From Microbacterium sp. zg-Y1090 (lineage in GTDB: Bacteria > Actinomycetota > Actinomycetes > Actinomycetales > Microbacteriaceae), in contig NZ_CP126742.1 of the NCBI RefSeq assembly GCF_030246945.1, positions 930,001 to 994,000 on the forward strand: DNA of 64,000 nucleotides, in the 5' to 3' direction. Every line of letters starts with the position of its first letter. Positions within the stretch are counted from its first letter, which is position 1. This document shows, one piece after another, positions 44,606 through 54,068 of this stretch. The notes under the pieces were generated by a model that ran no database searches, had not been told where the DNA came from, and worked only from the letters and a program-made list of their open reading frames with translations. The position numbers and the translations under genes were made by a program.

Positions 44606-45997
44606 ATGAAGAATCGTGCCACAGCAGTCACGATTTCGGCGGCCTGCGCCGTGCTCATCCTCAGTGGGTGCACCACGGGCGGTGATGACGGCGGCGGGGG
44701 TGACGACGGCACGCTGACGTTCTGGGTGCAGGAGGATCTGCCCGACCGGGTCGCCGCCACCCAGGAGATCGTCGACGCGTTCACGGCGGACAGCGGCACC
44801 GAGGTGGAAGTGGTGTCGGTCGGCGAAGACCAGTTCAGCCAGCTCATCACCTCTGCGGCGGCGGCGGGCGACCTGCCCGATGTCATCGGCGGCATCTCGC
44901 TGCCGCAGGTGCGGACGCTCTCGGCCAACGAGCTGATCGACACCGACGCCGTCGCGGCCGTCATCGACGCCCTCGACCCGTCGACCTTCTCCGAGAAGGC
45001 CCTCGAGTTGACGTCCGACGGCGACACGGCGCTCGCCGTGCCGAGCGAGTCCTGGACGCAGATGCTCTACTACCGCACCGACCTCTTCGATGCGGCGGGA
45101 CTCGACGCGCCCGATTCCTACGACGCGATCCTGGAGGCGGCGGCGGCTCTGGACAGCGACGAGATGGCGGGCTTCGTCGGCGCGACGGCCCCCGGCGACG
45201 CGTTCACAGAACAGACGTTCGAGCACATCGCACTCGGCAACGGATGCGAGCTCGTCGATGACGAGGGCGAGACCCGGCTCGACTCGGATGCCTGCGTGGC
45301 GGCGTTGGACTTCTACGGCGATCTGGTCACGAACTACTCGGTGCCGGGTGCGCAGGACGTCGACACCACTCGCGCGACCTACTTCGCCGGAGATGCCGCC
45401 ATGTTCATCTGGTCGAGCTTCGTGCTGGACGAACTCGCCGGGCTGCGTGAGGATGCCAAGCCGTCGTGCCCGGAGTGCGTCGACGATCCGTCGTTCCTCG
45501 CCGCCAACACCGGCGTCGTCACGGCGATCACCGGCCCCGATGCCGATTCCCCCGCGCAGTTCGGAGAGATCACGTCGTGGACCGTCACCGAGGGTGCGGA
45601 CACCGAAGGGGCGCAGGCGTTCATCGAGTACATGATGAGCGACGGCTACGAACCGTGGATCGCGATCGCGCCGGAGGGAAAGGTGCCGGTGCGCACCGGG
45701 ACGTCCGACGAGACGATGCTGTACGCAGAGCTCTGGGGCACGCTGCCGGCGGGGGTCGACACGAAGGCGCCGCTGTCTGATTTCTACGCGCCGGAGGTGC
45801 TCGAAGCCGTGGCCGCCGGTCCGGAGGACCTCGCGCGCTGGGGCATCACTCAAGGTCAGGGCACGCTGTTGGGCGCCCTGCAGGGCGAACTGCCCGTCGC
45901 CGAGGCTGTCAGCCAGGTAGCGCAGGGCGACGACCCCGCCGCAGTCGCAGCGAACGCCGCAGAGGCGGTGCGCGCCGTCGCGGAGTCGATCCGATGA
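44606..45997 (+). CDS. Extracellular sugar-binding lipoprotein of an ABC importer
   Basis: A 463-residue family 1 solute-binding protein. The signal peptide ends in LILSGC with the lipid-modified Cys 22; a Gly/Asp-rich linker follows. TLTFWVQEDLPDRVAATQEIVDAF is the typical start of the mature domain (shown here in full at 24 letters in two parts: TLTFWVQEDL and PDRVAATQEI), and VPSESWTQMLYYRTDLFDAAG is conserved. AAGGAGG lies before ATG 44606. Downstream permeases overlap it by four bases. Confidence 0.93.
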   Translation: MKNRATAVTISAACAVLILSGCTTGGDDGGGGDDGTLTFWVQEDLPDRVAATQEIVDAFTADSGTEVEVVSVGEDQFSQLITSAAAAGDLPDVIGGISLPQVRTLSANELIDTDAVAAVIDALDPSTFSEKALELTSDGDTALAVPSESWTQMLYYRTDLFDAAGLDAPDSYDAILEAAAALDSDEMAGFVGATAPGDAFTEQTFEHIALGNGCELVDDEGETRLDSDACVAALDFYGDLVTNYSVPGAQDVDTTRATYFAGDAAMFIWSSFVLDELAGLREDAKPSCPECVDDPSFLAANTGVVTAITGPDADSPAQFGEITSWTVTEGADTEGAQAFIEYMMSDGYEPWIAIAPEGKVPVRTGTSDETMLYAELWGTLPAGVDTKAPLSDFYAPEVLEAVAAGPEDLARWGITQGQGTLLGALQGELPVAEAVSQVAQGDDPAAVAANAAEAVRAVAESIR

Positions 45998-47025
45998 CGC
46001 AGGTGGCCGGGGGGCCGGGGCTCACCGGCGCGGCCCCCCGCCCACCGGCGCCGACGACGCCGGGTGGAGCCTCCCGCACGCGGCGGGGACGTCGGTCGCG
46101 GCGGAGCGCGGAGGAGAACCGCGCCGGTCTGCTGCTGATGTCGCCGACGCTCATCATCGTGACCGTCGCGGTGGTGCTGCCCATCCTGTGGGCCGTCGCC
46201 CTGGCCTTCCAGAACGTGCGACTGATCAACATCCGTGGCACGGGGTTCTTCGGCGAATACACCCTGGAGAACTTCGCGAACGTCCTGACGTCGCCAGGAT
46301 TCCTCGGCGCGTTGTGGACGACCCTGGTGTATTCGGTGTGCGGCACGGCCCTGGCGGTCGGCATCGGGCTCGTCGCGGCGCTCGCGCTGCGCTCGCCGTT
46401 CCGGGGGCGCGGACTGATCCGAGCTTCGCTGCTGCTGCCCTATGTCGCGCCGGTCGTTGCGGCCACCTTCGTGTGGTCGACCGCGCTGAATCCGCAGTAC
46501 GGCATCGTCAACTGGTTCGGAACGACCGTGCTCGGCTGGAGTGAACCGGTCGCGTTCCTCTCCGACCGCGCCCTCCCGGTGTCGATCTTCGGCTGGCAGG
46601 TGGACCTGCCCGTCGCGCTGATCACCGTGATCTGCTTCGAGGCATGGCGGTCGTTCCCCTTCGCCTTCCTCTTCCTCACCGCCAGGCTTCAAGCCGTTCC
46701 CGACGTCCTCGACGAGGCCGCCCGCATCGACGGCGCCACCCCCACGCAGCGCTTCCGCCACATCCTGCTGCCGCAGCTGCTGCCGACGATCGCCGTCTTG
46801 TGCGTGCTGCGGTTCATCTGGACCTTCAACAACTTCGATGACATCTACCTGCTCACCGGTGGCGGTGCCGGCACCGAAGTGGTGTCGGTGCGTGTCTTCG
46901 ACTACCTGACGGCGCGAGGTGACATCGGCGCCGCCGCCGCACAGGCGCTGCTTCTCGCGGCCATCCTCGCGGTGCTGGTGGGGCTGTACCTGAAGCTCTT
47001 CGGCCGGCAGGAGGAGCAAGCATGA
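45994..47025 (+). CDS. Sugar ABC permease, MalF/UgpA type
   Basis: A 343-residue membrane protein with a long basic, Pro/Arg-rich N-terminal extension (about 1-42) and six predicted helices. The EAA loop is DEAARIDGATPTQRFRHILL. It overlaps the binding protein gene as ATGA and the next permease by four bases, so the three are translationally coupled. Confidence 0.93.
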   Translation: MTQVAGGPGLTGAAPRPPAPTTPGGASRTRRGRRSRRSAEENRAGLLLMSPTLIIVTVAVVLPILWAVALAFQNVRLINIRGTGFFGEYTLENFANVLTSPGFLGALWTTLVYSVCGTALAVGIGLVAALALRSPFRGRGLIRASLLLPYVAPVVAATFVWSTALNPQYGIVNWFGTTVLGWSEPVAFLSDRALPVSIFGWQVDLPVALITVICFEAWRSFPFAFLFLTARLQAVPDVLDEAARIDGATPTQRFRHILLPQLLPTIAVLCVLRFIWTFNNFDDIYLLTGGGAGTEVVSVRVFDYLTARGDIGAAAAQALLLAAILAVLVGLYLKLFGRQEEQA

Positions 47026-47927
47026 CCACGGCGGTCGGCAAACACCGCACATCGAGCGGGTTCAACCGCGACAGCTTCGAGATCGCGCTGTTCGGCATCC
47101 TGCGCCCGATCGTCATCGTGGCGCTCCTGCTCGCTGCCGTGGTGCCGTTCTACTACATGGTGCTGCTGAGCTTCCGGTCGCTGGATTCGCTGCTTCAGAG
47201 CCCTGGTGCTCTATGGATCTCGATCGAGGAGTTCGACCTCGGCACCTACTTGGAGGTGCTCGCCCCTGTCTCTGACGGCGGACAGGGGTTCGTCGTCTTC
47301 ATGCGCAACTCGCTCCTCGTGGCGCTCGGGACGGTGGCCCTGACACTGCTGGTGGCCATCCCGGGGGCCTATGCCATCAGCCGCCTGGAGTTCTTCGGGC
47401 GCCGGCAGGTGTCGGCATTGTTCCTCGCGGTGTACTTCTTCCCCAGCATCCTGCTCGCCGTCCCGCTGTTCGTGTTCTTCACGCAGATCGGTCTGCGCGG
47501 CTCGCTGGTGGGGCTGCTCATCGTGTATGTGTCCCAGGTGGTCGCCGTGTCGATCTACACCCTGCGCAATTACTTCTCCACGATCCCGGTCTCACTGGAA
47601 GAGGCCGCGGCGATCGACGGCTGCAGCCGGCTGCAGATCATGCGCCGCGTCAGCCTGCCCCTCGCCATGCCGGCGATCGTCTCGAACGGGCTGTTCATCT
47701 TCATGATCGCCTGGAACGAGTTCCTCTTCGCGCTGCTGTTCCTCGTCGAACGGCGTGACTCCTGGACGGTGTCGCTCGGGCTCTCGCAGTTGTCGGGCAG
47801 CATCGAGGTACCCACGACCGTGCTGATGGCGGGGTCGGTGATTCTGACGCTGCCCATCATCGTGCTGTTCTTCGCCTCGGAGCGGCTGCTCGTCGGTGGT
47901 CTCACCGCCGGCGCGGAGAAGGGGTAG
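47022..47927 (+). CDS. Sugar ABC permease, MalG/UgpE type
   Basis: A 301-residue membrane protein with six helices and the EAA loop LEEAAAIDGCSRLQIMRRVSL. It pairs with the preceding permease. No ATPase gene follows; the likely energiser is the MsiK-type protein at 17141-18244. Confidence 0.93.
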   Translation: MTTAVGKHRTSSGFNRDSFEIALFGILRPIVIVALLLAAVVPFYYMVLLSFRSLDSLLQSPGALWISIEEFDLGTYLEVLAPVSDGGQGFVVFMRNSLLVALGTVALTLLVAIPGAYAISRLEFFGRRQVSALFLAVYFFPSILLAVPLFVFFTQIGLRGSLVGLLIVYVSQVVAVSIYTLRNYFSTIPVSLEEAAAIDGCSRLQIMRRVSLPLAMPAIVSNGLFIFMIAWNEFLFALLFLVERRDSWTVSLGLSQLSGSIEVPTTVLMAGSVILTLPIIVLFFASERLLVGGLTAGAEKG

Positions 47928-47948
47928 CGCTTCGGCGCGGATGCGGCT

Positions 47949-49001
47949 GTGCCCCAGATCGTGCAGTTCACCGCCCCGGGCTTGGTGGAGCTCGTCGAAA
48001 CGGATGCCATGCCTCTCGGGCCCGGCGACGTGCGGGTGCAGACGCTGTACTCCGGCATCTCGGCCGGGACCGAGCTCACCGCGTATCGCGGGACGAACCC
48101 GTATCTCACGTCGACGTGGGATGCGCGGCGGCGGCTGTTCGTCCCCGGCGAACCGAGCTTCAGATATCCGGTGCAGGGCTGGGGATACTCCGAGGTGGGC
48201 CGGGTCTGTGAGGTCGCGCCGGATGTGACGTCGCTGCGCGAGGGCGATGTCGTCCACGGCATCTGGGGACACCGCAGCGACGCGGTGCTGCCGGCATCCG
48301 TCCTCGACGGGCGGGTGATGCCGACGGATGCCGATCCGATCCTCGGCACGTTCGCGCGGGTCGCGGCCATCGCGCTGAACGCGGTGCTCGCCGCCGACGT
48401 GCGCCTCGGGGAGCAGGTCGCGATCTTCGGACAGGGTGTGATCGGCTTGCTGGCGACGCGCCTGGCGGTGCTGTCGGGCGCGCGCGTGCTGGCCGTGGAC
48501 ACGCTGCCGGAGCGGCTGGCGGTCGCCAGGGATTTCGGTGCCGACGTGACCGTCGATGCGACGGGGCGAGGCGGTGCGGGAGCAGCTGTCAGAGTGGCAT
48601 CCGATGGGGGCGTCGACAGTGCGATCGAGCTGTCGGGGTCGGATCGGGCGCTGCATGAGGCGGTTCGGTCGGTCGTGCCCGACGGCCTCGTGGCGGCTGC
48701 CGGGTTCTACCAGGGCGGTGCGCCGGAGCTGCGTCTCGGGGAGGAGTTCCACCACAACCGCGTGCGCATCGTCGCAAGCCAGATCTCCGGCGTGCCCGCG
48801 GGCCTGGTCGGACGCTGGAGTCCGGCGCGCCTCGTGCAGACGGTCATGCGGCTGATCTGCGCGGGGACCATCGACGCCGGTGTGCTCGTGACCGATGTCG
48901 TGGATGCCGAGGACGTCGCGGCGACGTTCCGGCGACTGGACAGCGGAGACCGGGGCATGCTGCAGGCGGTGCTGCGGTTCGGGCAGGCGGGACGGAGATG
49001 A
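47949..49001 (+). CDS. Medium-chain dehydrogenase with degenerate zinc sites
   Basis: A 350-residue MDR-fold protein with FGQGVIGLLATRLA (NAD loop) and VDTLPERLAVARDFGAD. The first catalytic zinc ligand is replaced: where Cys is expected, the protein reads YSGISAGTELTAYRG, as in the threonine/sorbitol-dehydrogenase-like 'zinc-binding alcohol dehydrogenase' group that has lost metal. It may oxidise a sugar or polyol released by the neighbouring enzymes. GTG 47949 is used. It overlaps the next gene by four bases. Confidence 0.85.
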   Translation: MPQIVQFTAPGLVELVETDAMPLGPGDVRVQTLYSGISAGTELTAYRGTNPYLTSTWDARRRLFVPGEPSFRYPVQGWGYSEVGRVCEVAPDVTSLREGDVVHGIWGHRSDAVLPASVLDGRVMPTDADPILGTFARVAAIALNAVLAADVRLGEQVAIFGQGVIGLLATRLAVLSGARVLAVDTLPERLAVARDFGADVTVDATGRGGAGAAVRVASDGGVDSAIELSGSDRALHEAVRSVVPDGLVAAAGFYQGGAPELRLGEEFHHNRVRIVASQISGVPAGLVGRWSPARLVQTVMRLICAGTIDAGVLVTDVVDAEDVAATFRRLDSGDRGMLQAVLRFGQAGRR

Positions 49002-50335
49002 CCGTCATCGACGAGGTTCCGGTGTCGTCGCGGGCGCAGGTGTACGCGGAGGGCTGGCAGAGCTGGAGTCCCACCGGTTGGTATCGGCGGGACGACGTCG
49101 CGCCGCGGCCCGCGCAGACGTGGGAGCACCTCATGCGTTTCCGCCCCGGTGCTTCCGTCGCCGCGCACGGCGCGCAGGGTGAGGGGCTGTTGCTGGTCGA
49201 TCCAGGGGACGGTTCCGCCGCACGCGTGTACTGCGCGGTGGATGCCACCGTGGCGGTGCCGTCGATCCGCGCGACGTGGCGCGACGAGCACGTCGTCGTC
49301 GACGCGACGGGGGCGGTGCGGTGCTGGGAGGTGGGGGGCGACGCCGGACCCGGTCCGGGGGACGGGGCCGGGGCCGGAGCCGGAGCCGGCACGAACGCCG
49401 GCGCGGCGGCGCTGGCGGCCGTGGGTGCGCGAATCGGGGCGGCAGCGGGCGCGCGGACGACCGCGGTGGTGCCTCGGGTCTGGTGCACCTGGTACCGGTA
49501 CTTCGAAGCGGTGACCGCCGCCGACGTCCGAGAGAACCTCCGGGCGATCGACGCGCTGCGGCTGCCGGTCGACGTCATCCAGATCGATGACGGCTGGAGT
49601 CTGGGCACGGGGGAGTGGACGGCACCCAAGCCGGCGTTCGGTTCGCTCGGCGCCACCGTCGACGCGATCCGTCACAGCGGCCGACGTGCGGGTCTGTGGC
49701 TGGCGCCGTTCACGGTGGGCGCTTCGTCGGGTCTCGCCCGCCGGCATCCGGATTGGCTCACCGGCCCCGCCGGTCGCAACTGGGGTGACGACCTCGTCGG
49801 GCTCGACCTGACCCACCCGGGGGTCAGCGAATACCTCACCGAGGTGTTCACCTGCGTGCGGGACACGGGGGTCGACTACCTCAAGCTCGATTTCCTCTAC
49901 GGCGGCGCGGTGCCGGGGGTCAGGCGCGACCGCGACGCCTCCGCGATCTCGGCCTACCGCCGCGGCCTGCAGCTCATCCGCGAGGTGATGGGGGAAGGGG
50001 CGTACCTGCTCGGCTGCGGCGCGCCGCTGCTGCCGAGCGTGGGGCTCGTCGACGCGATGCGCATCTCGCCCGACACCTTCCACGAGGGCGGTGAGGACGG
50101 GTCCCAGGGGCTTCGCGGACGCACGTCGCTGCGGGCGAGAGCGTGGCAGCACGGGCGGCTGTGGACGACCGACCCCGACTGCCTGGTGGCGCGCCCGCAG
50201 TTCGCCCTCAGGGAGGAATGGGCTCGAGAGGTGTTCGCCGCCCCCGGCGTGCGCGGGTTCTCCGATCGCATCGACGAGCTCGACGAGCGTGGCATCCGAC
50301 TCGTGCGGCAGCTGCTGCAGGGGGCACCGGAGTGA
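48998..50335 (+). CDS. GH36-like alpha-galactosidase
   Basis: A 445-residue clan GH-D glycosidase. The nucleophile is Asp 298 in DYLKLDFLYGG and the likely acid/base is Asp 359 in MRISPDTFHEGG; VIQIDDGWS and GLWLAPF are further family motifs. There is no signal peptide, so it acts in the cytoplasm on imported sugar. It is short for GH36 (often over 650 residues), and an Ala/Gly/Pro low-complexity insert lies at about residues 115-155. The gene overlaps the next one as GTGA. Confidence 0.82.
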   Translation: MTVIDEVPVSSRAQVYAEGWQSWSPTGWYRRDDVAPRPAQTWEHLMRFRPGASVAAHGAQGEGLLLVDPGDGSAARVYCAVDATVAVPSIRATWRDEHVVVDATGAVRCWEVGGDAGPGPGDGAGAGAGAGTNAGAAALAAVGARIGAAAGARTTAVVPRVWCTWYRYFEAVTAADVRENLRAIDALRLPVDVIQIDDGWSLGTGEWTAPKPAFGSLGATVDAIRHSGRRAGLWLAPFTVGASSGLARRHPDWLTGPAGRNWGDDLVGLDLTHPGVSEYLTEVFTCVRDTGVDYLKLDFLYGGAVPGVRRDRDASAISAYRRGLQLIREVMGEGAYLLGCGAPLLPSVGLVDAMRISPDTFHEGGEDGSQGLRGRTSLRARAWQHGRLWTTDPDCLVARPQFALREEWAREVFAAPGVRGFSDRIDELDERGIRLVRQLLQGAPE

Positions 50336-52053
50336 TCGACGAGGACGCTCTGCGGGCGAAGCTCACACCACTGGTGACGCGGCTCTACCCCGAACAGGCA
50401 TCCGCGGTGCTGACCGGACTGCTCGCGCTCGCCGAGCGCTGGGCGCCCGTGCTGCCTACGGCGCCGCGCGCTCGTCCCGACGAGGGAACCGCGTACCTGA
50501 TCACCTACGGGGACGCCTTCCGCAGGTCGGGCGAGCCGCCGCTGCGCACGCTCGCCGGCGTGCTGCGTGAGCAGGTCGGCGACGCGATCACCGATGTGCA
50601 CCTGCTTCCGATCTATCCCTGGACGTCGGACGACGGGTTCGGCGTCGTCGACCACCGTGAGGTGAACCCTGACCTGGGGTCGTGGGAGGACGTCGCGGAC
50701 CTGCGGGCCGACCATGCGCTCGCGCTGGACTTCGTCGCCAACCACGTCTCCAGCGCGAGCCCCTGGTTCCGGGGCTGGCTCGCGCGGGATCCGCGGTTCG
50801 CGGGGTACTTCCTCGAGCCGGGTCCCGAGTTCGACACCTCCCGCGTGGTGCGTCCGCGGACGACGCCGCTGGTGCACGAGTACGACCGGCCCGACGGGAC
50901 CGTGGCGCGTGCCTGGACGACGTTCGGACCCGACCAGATCGACGTGGACCCCCGGACGCCCGCGGTGCTCCTGGACCTGACCGACGTGCTGCTCGGGTAC
51001 CTCGCGCGGGGGGCATCCACGGTGCGGCTGGATGCGATCGGGTTCCTCTGGAAGGAATCGGGATCCACCGGCATCCACCTTCCCCAGACACACACCGTCA
51101 TTCGGATCTGGCGGGTGCTCGTGGATGCCCTGGCGCCGGGCACCCTGCTGCTCACCGAGACGAACGTGCCGCACTCCGACAACATCCGCTACTTCGGCGA
51201 CGGGTCGGACGAGGCGCACATGGTGTATCAGTTCGCCCTTCCCCCGCTCGTGCTGCATGCGTTCGTCACGGGGCGGGCGACGGCGCTGGCTCGGTGGGCG
51301 GCGGGCATCGAGCCGGTCAGCCCGACCGCGACCTGGTTCAACTTCCTCGCCAGCCACGACGGCATCGGGCTGCGGCCCACCGAGGGGCTGCTCAGCGACG
51401 AGGACCGGGAGCTGCTGGTGGAGCGCACTCTGGCCCGCGGCGGGCGGGTGTCGATGGCGCAGCGCCCCGACGGCAGCAGCGGCGTGTATGAGCTGAACAC
51501 CAACTTCCTCGACGCGCTGGTCGCACCCGACAGCGCGGACCCCGACGGTGACGCCGTCGCACGCGGCCTGGCGGCGCACGCCATCCTCCTGTCGCTGGTG
51601 GGAGTGCCGGCCATCTACTACCACTCGCTGTTCGGCTCGGGCCAGGATGCAGCAGGCATGGCGCAGTCCGACATCGCGCGCCGCATCAATCGGGAGGTGC
51701 TGGATGCCGACCTGCTGCGGGACGAGTTGCGCTCCTCCCCGCGCCGCGCGGGCATGCTCGACGGTCTGCGGAAGCTTCTCGCCGCGCGGAGGGGACTGCC
51801 GGGGCTGTCCCCCTTCGCATCGCAGGTCGTGGAGCGACTCGATGACCGGGTCGTGGTGATCCGCCGGGCGGCGGGGACCGGCGACGAACTGGTTGCCGTG
51901 ATCAACGTCAGCGGCGACCACCTGCAGGTGCCGTCGCTGTCGGGGACGGACGTGCTCACCGGCATCCGGCACGAGGGCCTGCGGCTGGGCCCGCATGGGT
52001 ACGCGTGGATCGTTACCGCGGGGCCGGGAGGTGGCGCCGCGGCCGGCCGCTGA
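50332..52053 (+). CDS. GH13_18 sugar phosphorylase (sucrose phosphorylase-like)
   Basis: A 573-residue alpha-amylase-superfamily enzyme. The nucleophile Asp 234 (VRLDAIGFLWK), acid/base Glu 276 (LTETNVPHSDN) and stabilising Asp 343 (ASHDGIGLRPTEG) are all present, and QTHTVIRIWR plus EAHMVYQFALPPLVLHAF match the branch that includes glucosylglycerate phosphorylase. It splits an alpha-glucoside with phosphate to give glucose 1-phosphate. The exact acceptor (fructose, glycerate, glycerol or other) cannot be set from sequence alone. It is the last gene of the sugar operon. Confidence 0.88.
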   Translation: MIDEDALRAKLTPLVTRLYPEQASAVLTGLLALAERWAPVLPTAPRARPDEGTAYLITYGDAFRRSGEPPLRTLAGVLREQVGDAITDVHLLPIYPWTSDDGFGVVDHREVNPDLGSWEDVADLRADHALALDFVANHVSSASPWFRGWLARDPRFAGYFLEPGPEFDTSRVVRPRTTPLVHEYDRPDGTVARAWTTFGPDQIDVDPRTPAVLLDLTDVLLGYLARGASTVRLDAIGFLWKESGSTGIHLPQTHTVIRIWRVLVDALAPGTLLLTETNVPHSDNIRYFGDGSDEAHMVYQFALPPLVLHAFVTGRATALARWAAGIEPVSPTATWFNFLASHDGIGLRPTEGLLSDEDRELLVERTLARGGRVSMAQRPDGSSGVYELNTNFLDALVAPDSADPDGDAVARGLAAHAILLSLVGVPAIYYHSLFGSGQDAAGMAQSDIARRINREVLDADLLRDELRSSPRRAGMLDGLRKLLAARRGLPGLSPFASQVVERLDDRVVVIRRAAGTGDELVAVINVSGDHLQVPSLSGTDVLTGIRHEGLRLGPHGYAWIVTAGPGGGAAAGR

Positions 52054-52087
52054 GGAACCGGGCGCCGCGGGCATCGGCGTGGGCCCG

Positions 52088-52170
52088 GATGCGGGGATCT
52101 GCCGGAATGCGGATGCCTGCGGCTCAGGGGTCCGCATCTGGGCGGATTCCCTCGTTTCGGCAACGGTGGT
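52088..52170. repeat. 83-bp dispersed palindromic repeat, copy B
   Basis: Second copy of the element at 43111-43193, differing at about four positions. It lies in the 197-base gap between the convergent phosphorylase and helicase genes. The rest of the gap (52171-52250) is GC-rich and shows no gene. Confidence 0.85.
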
Positions 52171-52250
52171 AGCCGGTGCCGGGCGCCGCGCGCGGCCGTG
52201 GCGGCCGCGCGCCGGTACCCGCCGGCGCGGACGCGCGGCCCGGCCCGCGC

Positions 52251-53909
52251 TCAGGCCGCCGCGACCTGCTCGGCGTCGAGGATCGTGTACGAGTACCCCT
52301 GCTCGGCGAGGAACCGCTGCCGGTTCTGCGCGAAGTCCTGGTCGACGGTGTCGCGGGCGATGAGCGTGTAGAAGCTCGCCGTGTGCCCGTTGGTCTTGGG
52401 CCGCAGCAGACGCCCCAGGCGCTGGGCCTCCTCCTGGCGGGAGCCGAACGACCCCGACACCTGGATGGCGACGGATGCCTCGGGCAGGTCGATCGAGAAG
52501 TTCGCGACCTTCGACACCACCAGCACCGGCACCTCGCCGACCCGGAACGCCTGGTACAGCTGCTCGCGCTCGTCCACGGGCACCGCGCCGGTGATCTTCG
52601 GCGCGTCGAGCGCCTCGGCGAGCTCGTCGATCTGGTCGAGGTACTGGCCGATCACCAGGATCTGCTCGCCCTCGTGGCGGGCCACCAGGTCGCGGACGAC
52701 CTCGATCTTCACCGGCGCCGTGGCGGCGAGACGGTAGCGGTCCTCGTCGGCGGATGCCGCGTACTCCAGTCGCTCGTCGACGGGCAGGTCCACGCGCACT
52801 TCGTAGCAGACGGCGGGGGAGATGAAGCCCTGGGCCTCGATCTCCTTCCAGGGGGCGTCGAAGCGCTTGGGGCCGATGAGGCTGAACACGTCGCCCTCGC
52901 GGCCGTCCTCGCGCACGAGCGTGGCGGTGAGACCGAGCCGGCGGCGGGCCTGCAGGTCGGCGGTGAGCTTGAACACCGGCGCCGGCAGCAGGTGCACCTC
53001 GTCGTACACGATGAGGCCCCAGTCGAGGGCGTCCAGCAGCGACAGGTGGGCGTACTGGCCGCCGCGCTTGGCGGTGAGGATCTGGTAGGTCGCGATCGTG
53101 ACCGGCTTGATCTCCTTGACCTGGCCGGAGTACTCGCCGATCTCCTCGGGCGTGAGGCTCGTGCGCTTGAGCAGCTCGTCGCGCCACTGCCGGGCGCTGA
53201 CGGTGTTGGTCACGAGGATCAGCGTCGTGGTCTTCGTCTGCGCCATCGCGCCGGCGCCGACCAGGGTCTTGCCCGCGCCGCAGGGGAGCACCACGACGCC
53301 CGAGCCGCCCTCGTGGAAGACGTCCACGGCGGTGCGCTGGTAGGGGCGCAGCGTCCAGCCGTCCTCAGCCAGTTCGATCGGGTGCGGGGTGCCCGGGGTG
53401 TAGCCGGCGTGGTCCTCGGCGGGCCAGCCGATCTTCAGCAGCTCCTGCTTGATCTGCCCGCGCGCCCACGCGTCGACGACGAAGGTGTCGGGGGTCGGGT
53501 GGCCGATCAGCAGCGGGCTGATGCGCTTGTTGCGCGACACCTCAGACAGCACGGCGCCGTCGGTGGAGCGCAGCACCAGCACGCCCTCGCCGAAGCCGGG
53601 GACGTCGGCGCGCTCGATGATCAGGCGGCCGTAGCGATTGACGGTCTCGCGCAGGTCCATCGACACCGATGCCGGCACCGGGAACCGCGACCAGCGGTCG
53701 AGGGTCGCGAGCATGTCGTCGGCGTCGTGGCCCGCCGCACGGGCATTCCACAGTCCCAGCCGGGTGATGCGGTAGGTGTGGATGTGTTCGGGGGCGCGCT
53801 CGAGCTCCGCGAAGATCGCGAGCTCGTGGCGCGCGGTCTCGGCATCCGGATGGGCTACTTCAAGCAGCACCGTCCGGTCGCTCTGCACGATGAGGGGGCC
53901 GTCAGCCAT
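52251..53909 (-). CDS. XPB/Ssl2-type DNA repair helicase
   Basis: A 552-residue SF2 helicase of the bacterial XPB type. Motif I is VLPCGAGKTLVG, motif II VYDEVHLL (DEVH), motif III GLTATLVREDG, and motif VI QRLGRLLRPK. The N-terminal part contains the damage-recognition-like domain with ISPLL and the helicase-N segment. It unwinds DNA with 3'-5' polarity and is linked to nucleotide excision repair. It is on the same strand as the helicase-associated protein upstream. Confidence 0.94.
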   Translation of the reverse strand: MADGPLIVQSDRTVLLEVAHPDAETARHELAIFAELERAPEHIHTYRITRLGLWNARAAGHDADDMLATLDRWSRFPVPASVSMDLRETVNRYGRLIIERADVPGFGEGVLVLRSTDGAVLSEVSRNKRISPLLIGHPTPDTFVVDAWARGQIKQELLKIGWPAEDHAGYTPGTPHPIELAEDGWTLRPYQRTAVDVFHEGGSGVVVLPCGAGKTLVGAGAMAQTKTTTLILVTNTVSARQWRDELLKRTSLTPEEIGEYSGQVKEIKPVTIATYQILTAKRGGQYAHLSLLDALDWGLIVYDEVHLLPAPVFKLTADLQARRRLGLTATLVREDGREGDVFSLIGPKRFDAPWKEIEAQGFISPAVCYEVRVDLPVDERLEYAASADEDRYRLAATAPVKIEVVRDLVARHEGEQILVIGQYLDQIDELAEALDAPKITGAVPVDEREQLYQAFRVGEVPVLVVSKVANFSIDLPEASVAIQVSGSFGSRQEEAQRLGRLLRPKTNGHTASFYTLIARDTVDQDFAQNRQRFLAEQGYSYTILDAEQVAAA

Positions 53910-54000
53910 AACGTGCAAGTCTAGACCGCACCGGACGGGGTGAGGTCGTCCGGGCGCCCCCTGGCCGCGGTTCGCTCGCGTGCGGCCGCGGCGCACGGCG

Positions 54001-54044
54001 CGGCGCGAGCGCGGCGCGAGCGTGGCGCGAGCACGGCGCGAGCA
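54001..54044. repeat. 11-bp tandem repeat, four copies
   Basis: The unit CGGCGCGAGCG occurs four times with small changes (the third starts TGG; the third and fourth end GCA). It lies in the 159-base gap between the helicase start and the end of the upstream gene. A second short duplication, CGACTCAGAC, follows at 54055-54074 and touches the stop of the upstream gene. Confidence 0.7.
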
Positions 54045-54068
54045 GCAGCGCGGCCGACTCAGACCGAC

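Noticed and set aside
49954..53187. A very long open frame on the minus strand (over 1000 codons) across the phosphorylase and helicase genes
   Set aside because: It is the complement of clear coding genes in another frame, has extreme Arg/Pro/His content and no family motif; high GC removes stop codons.
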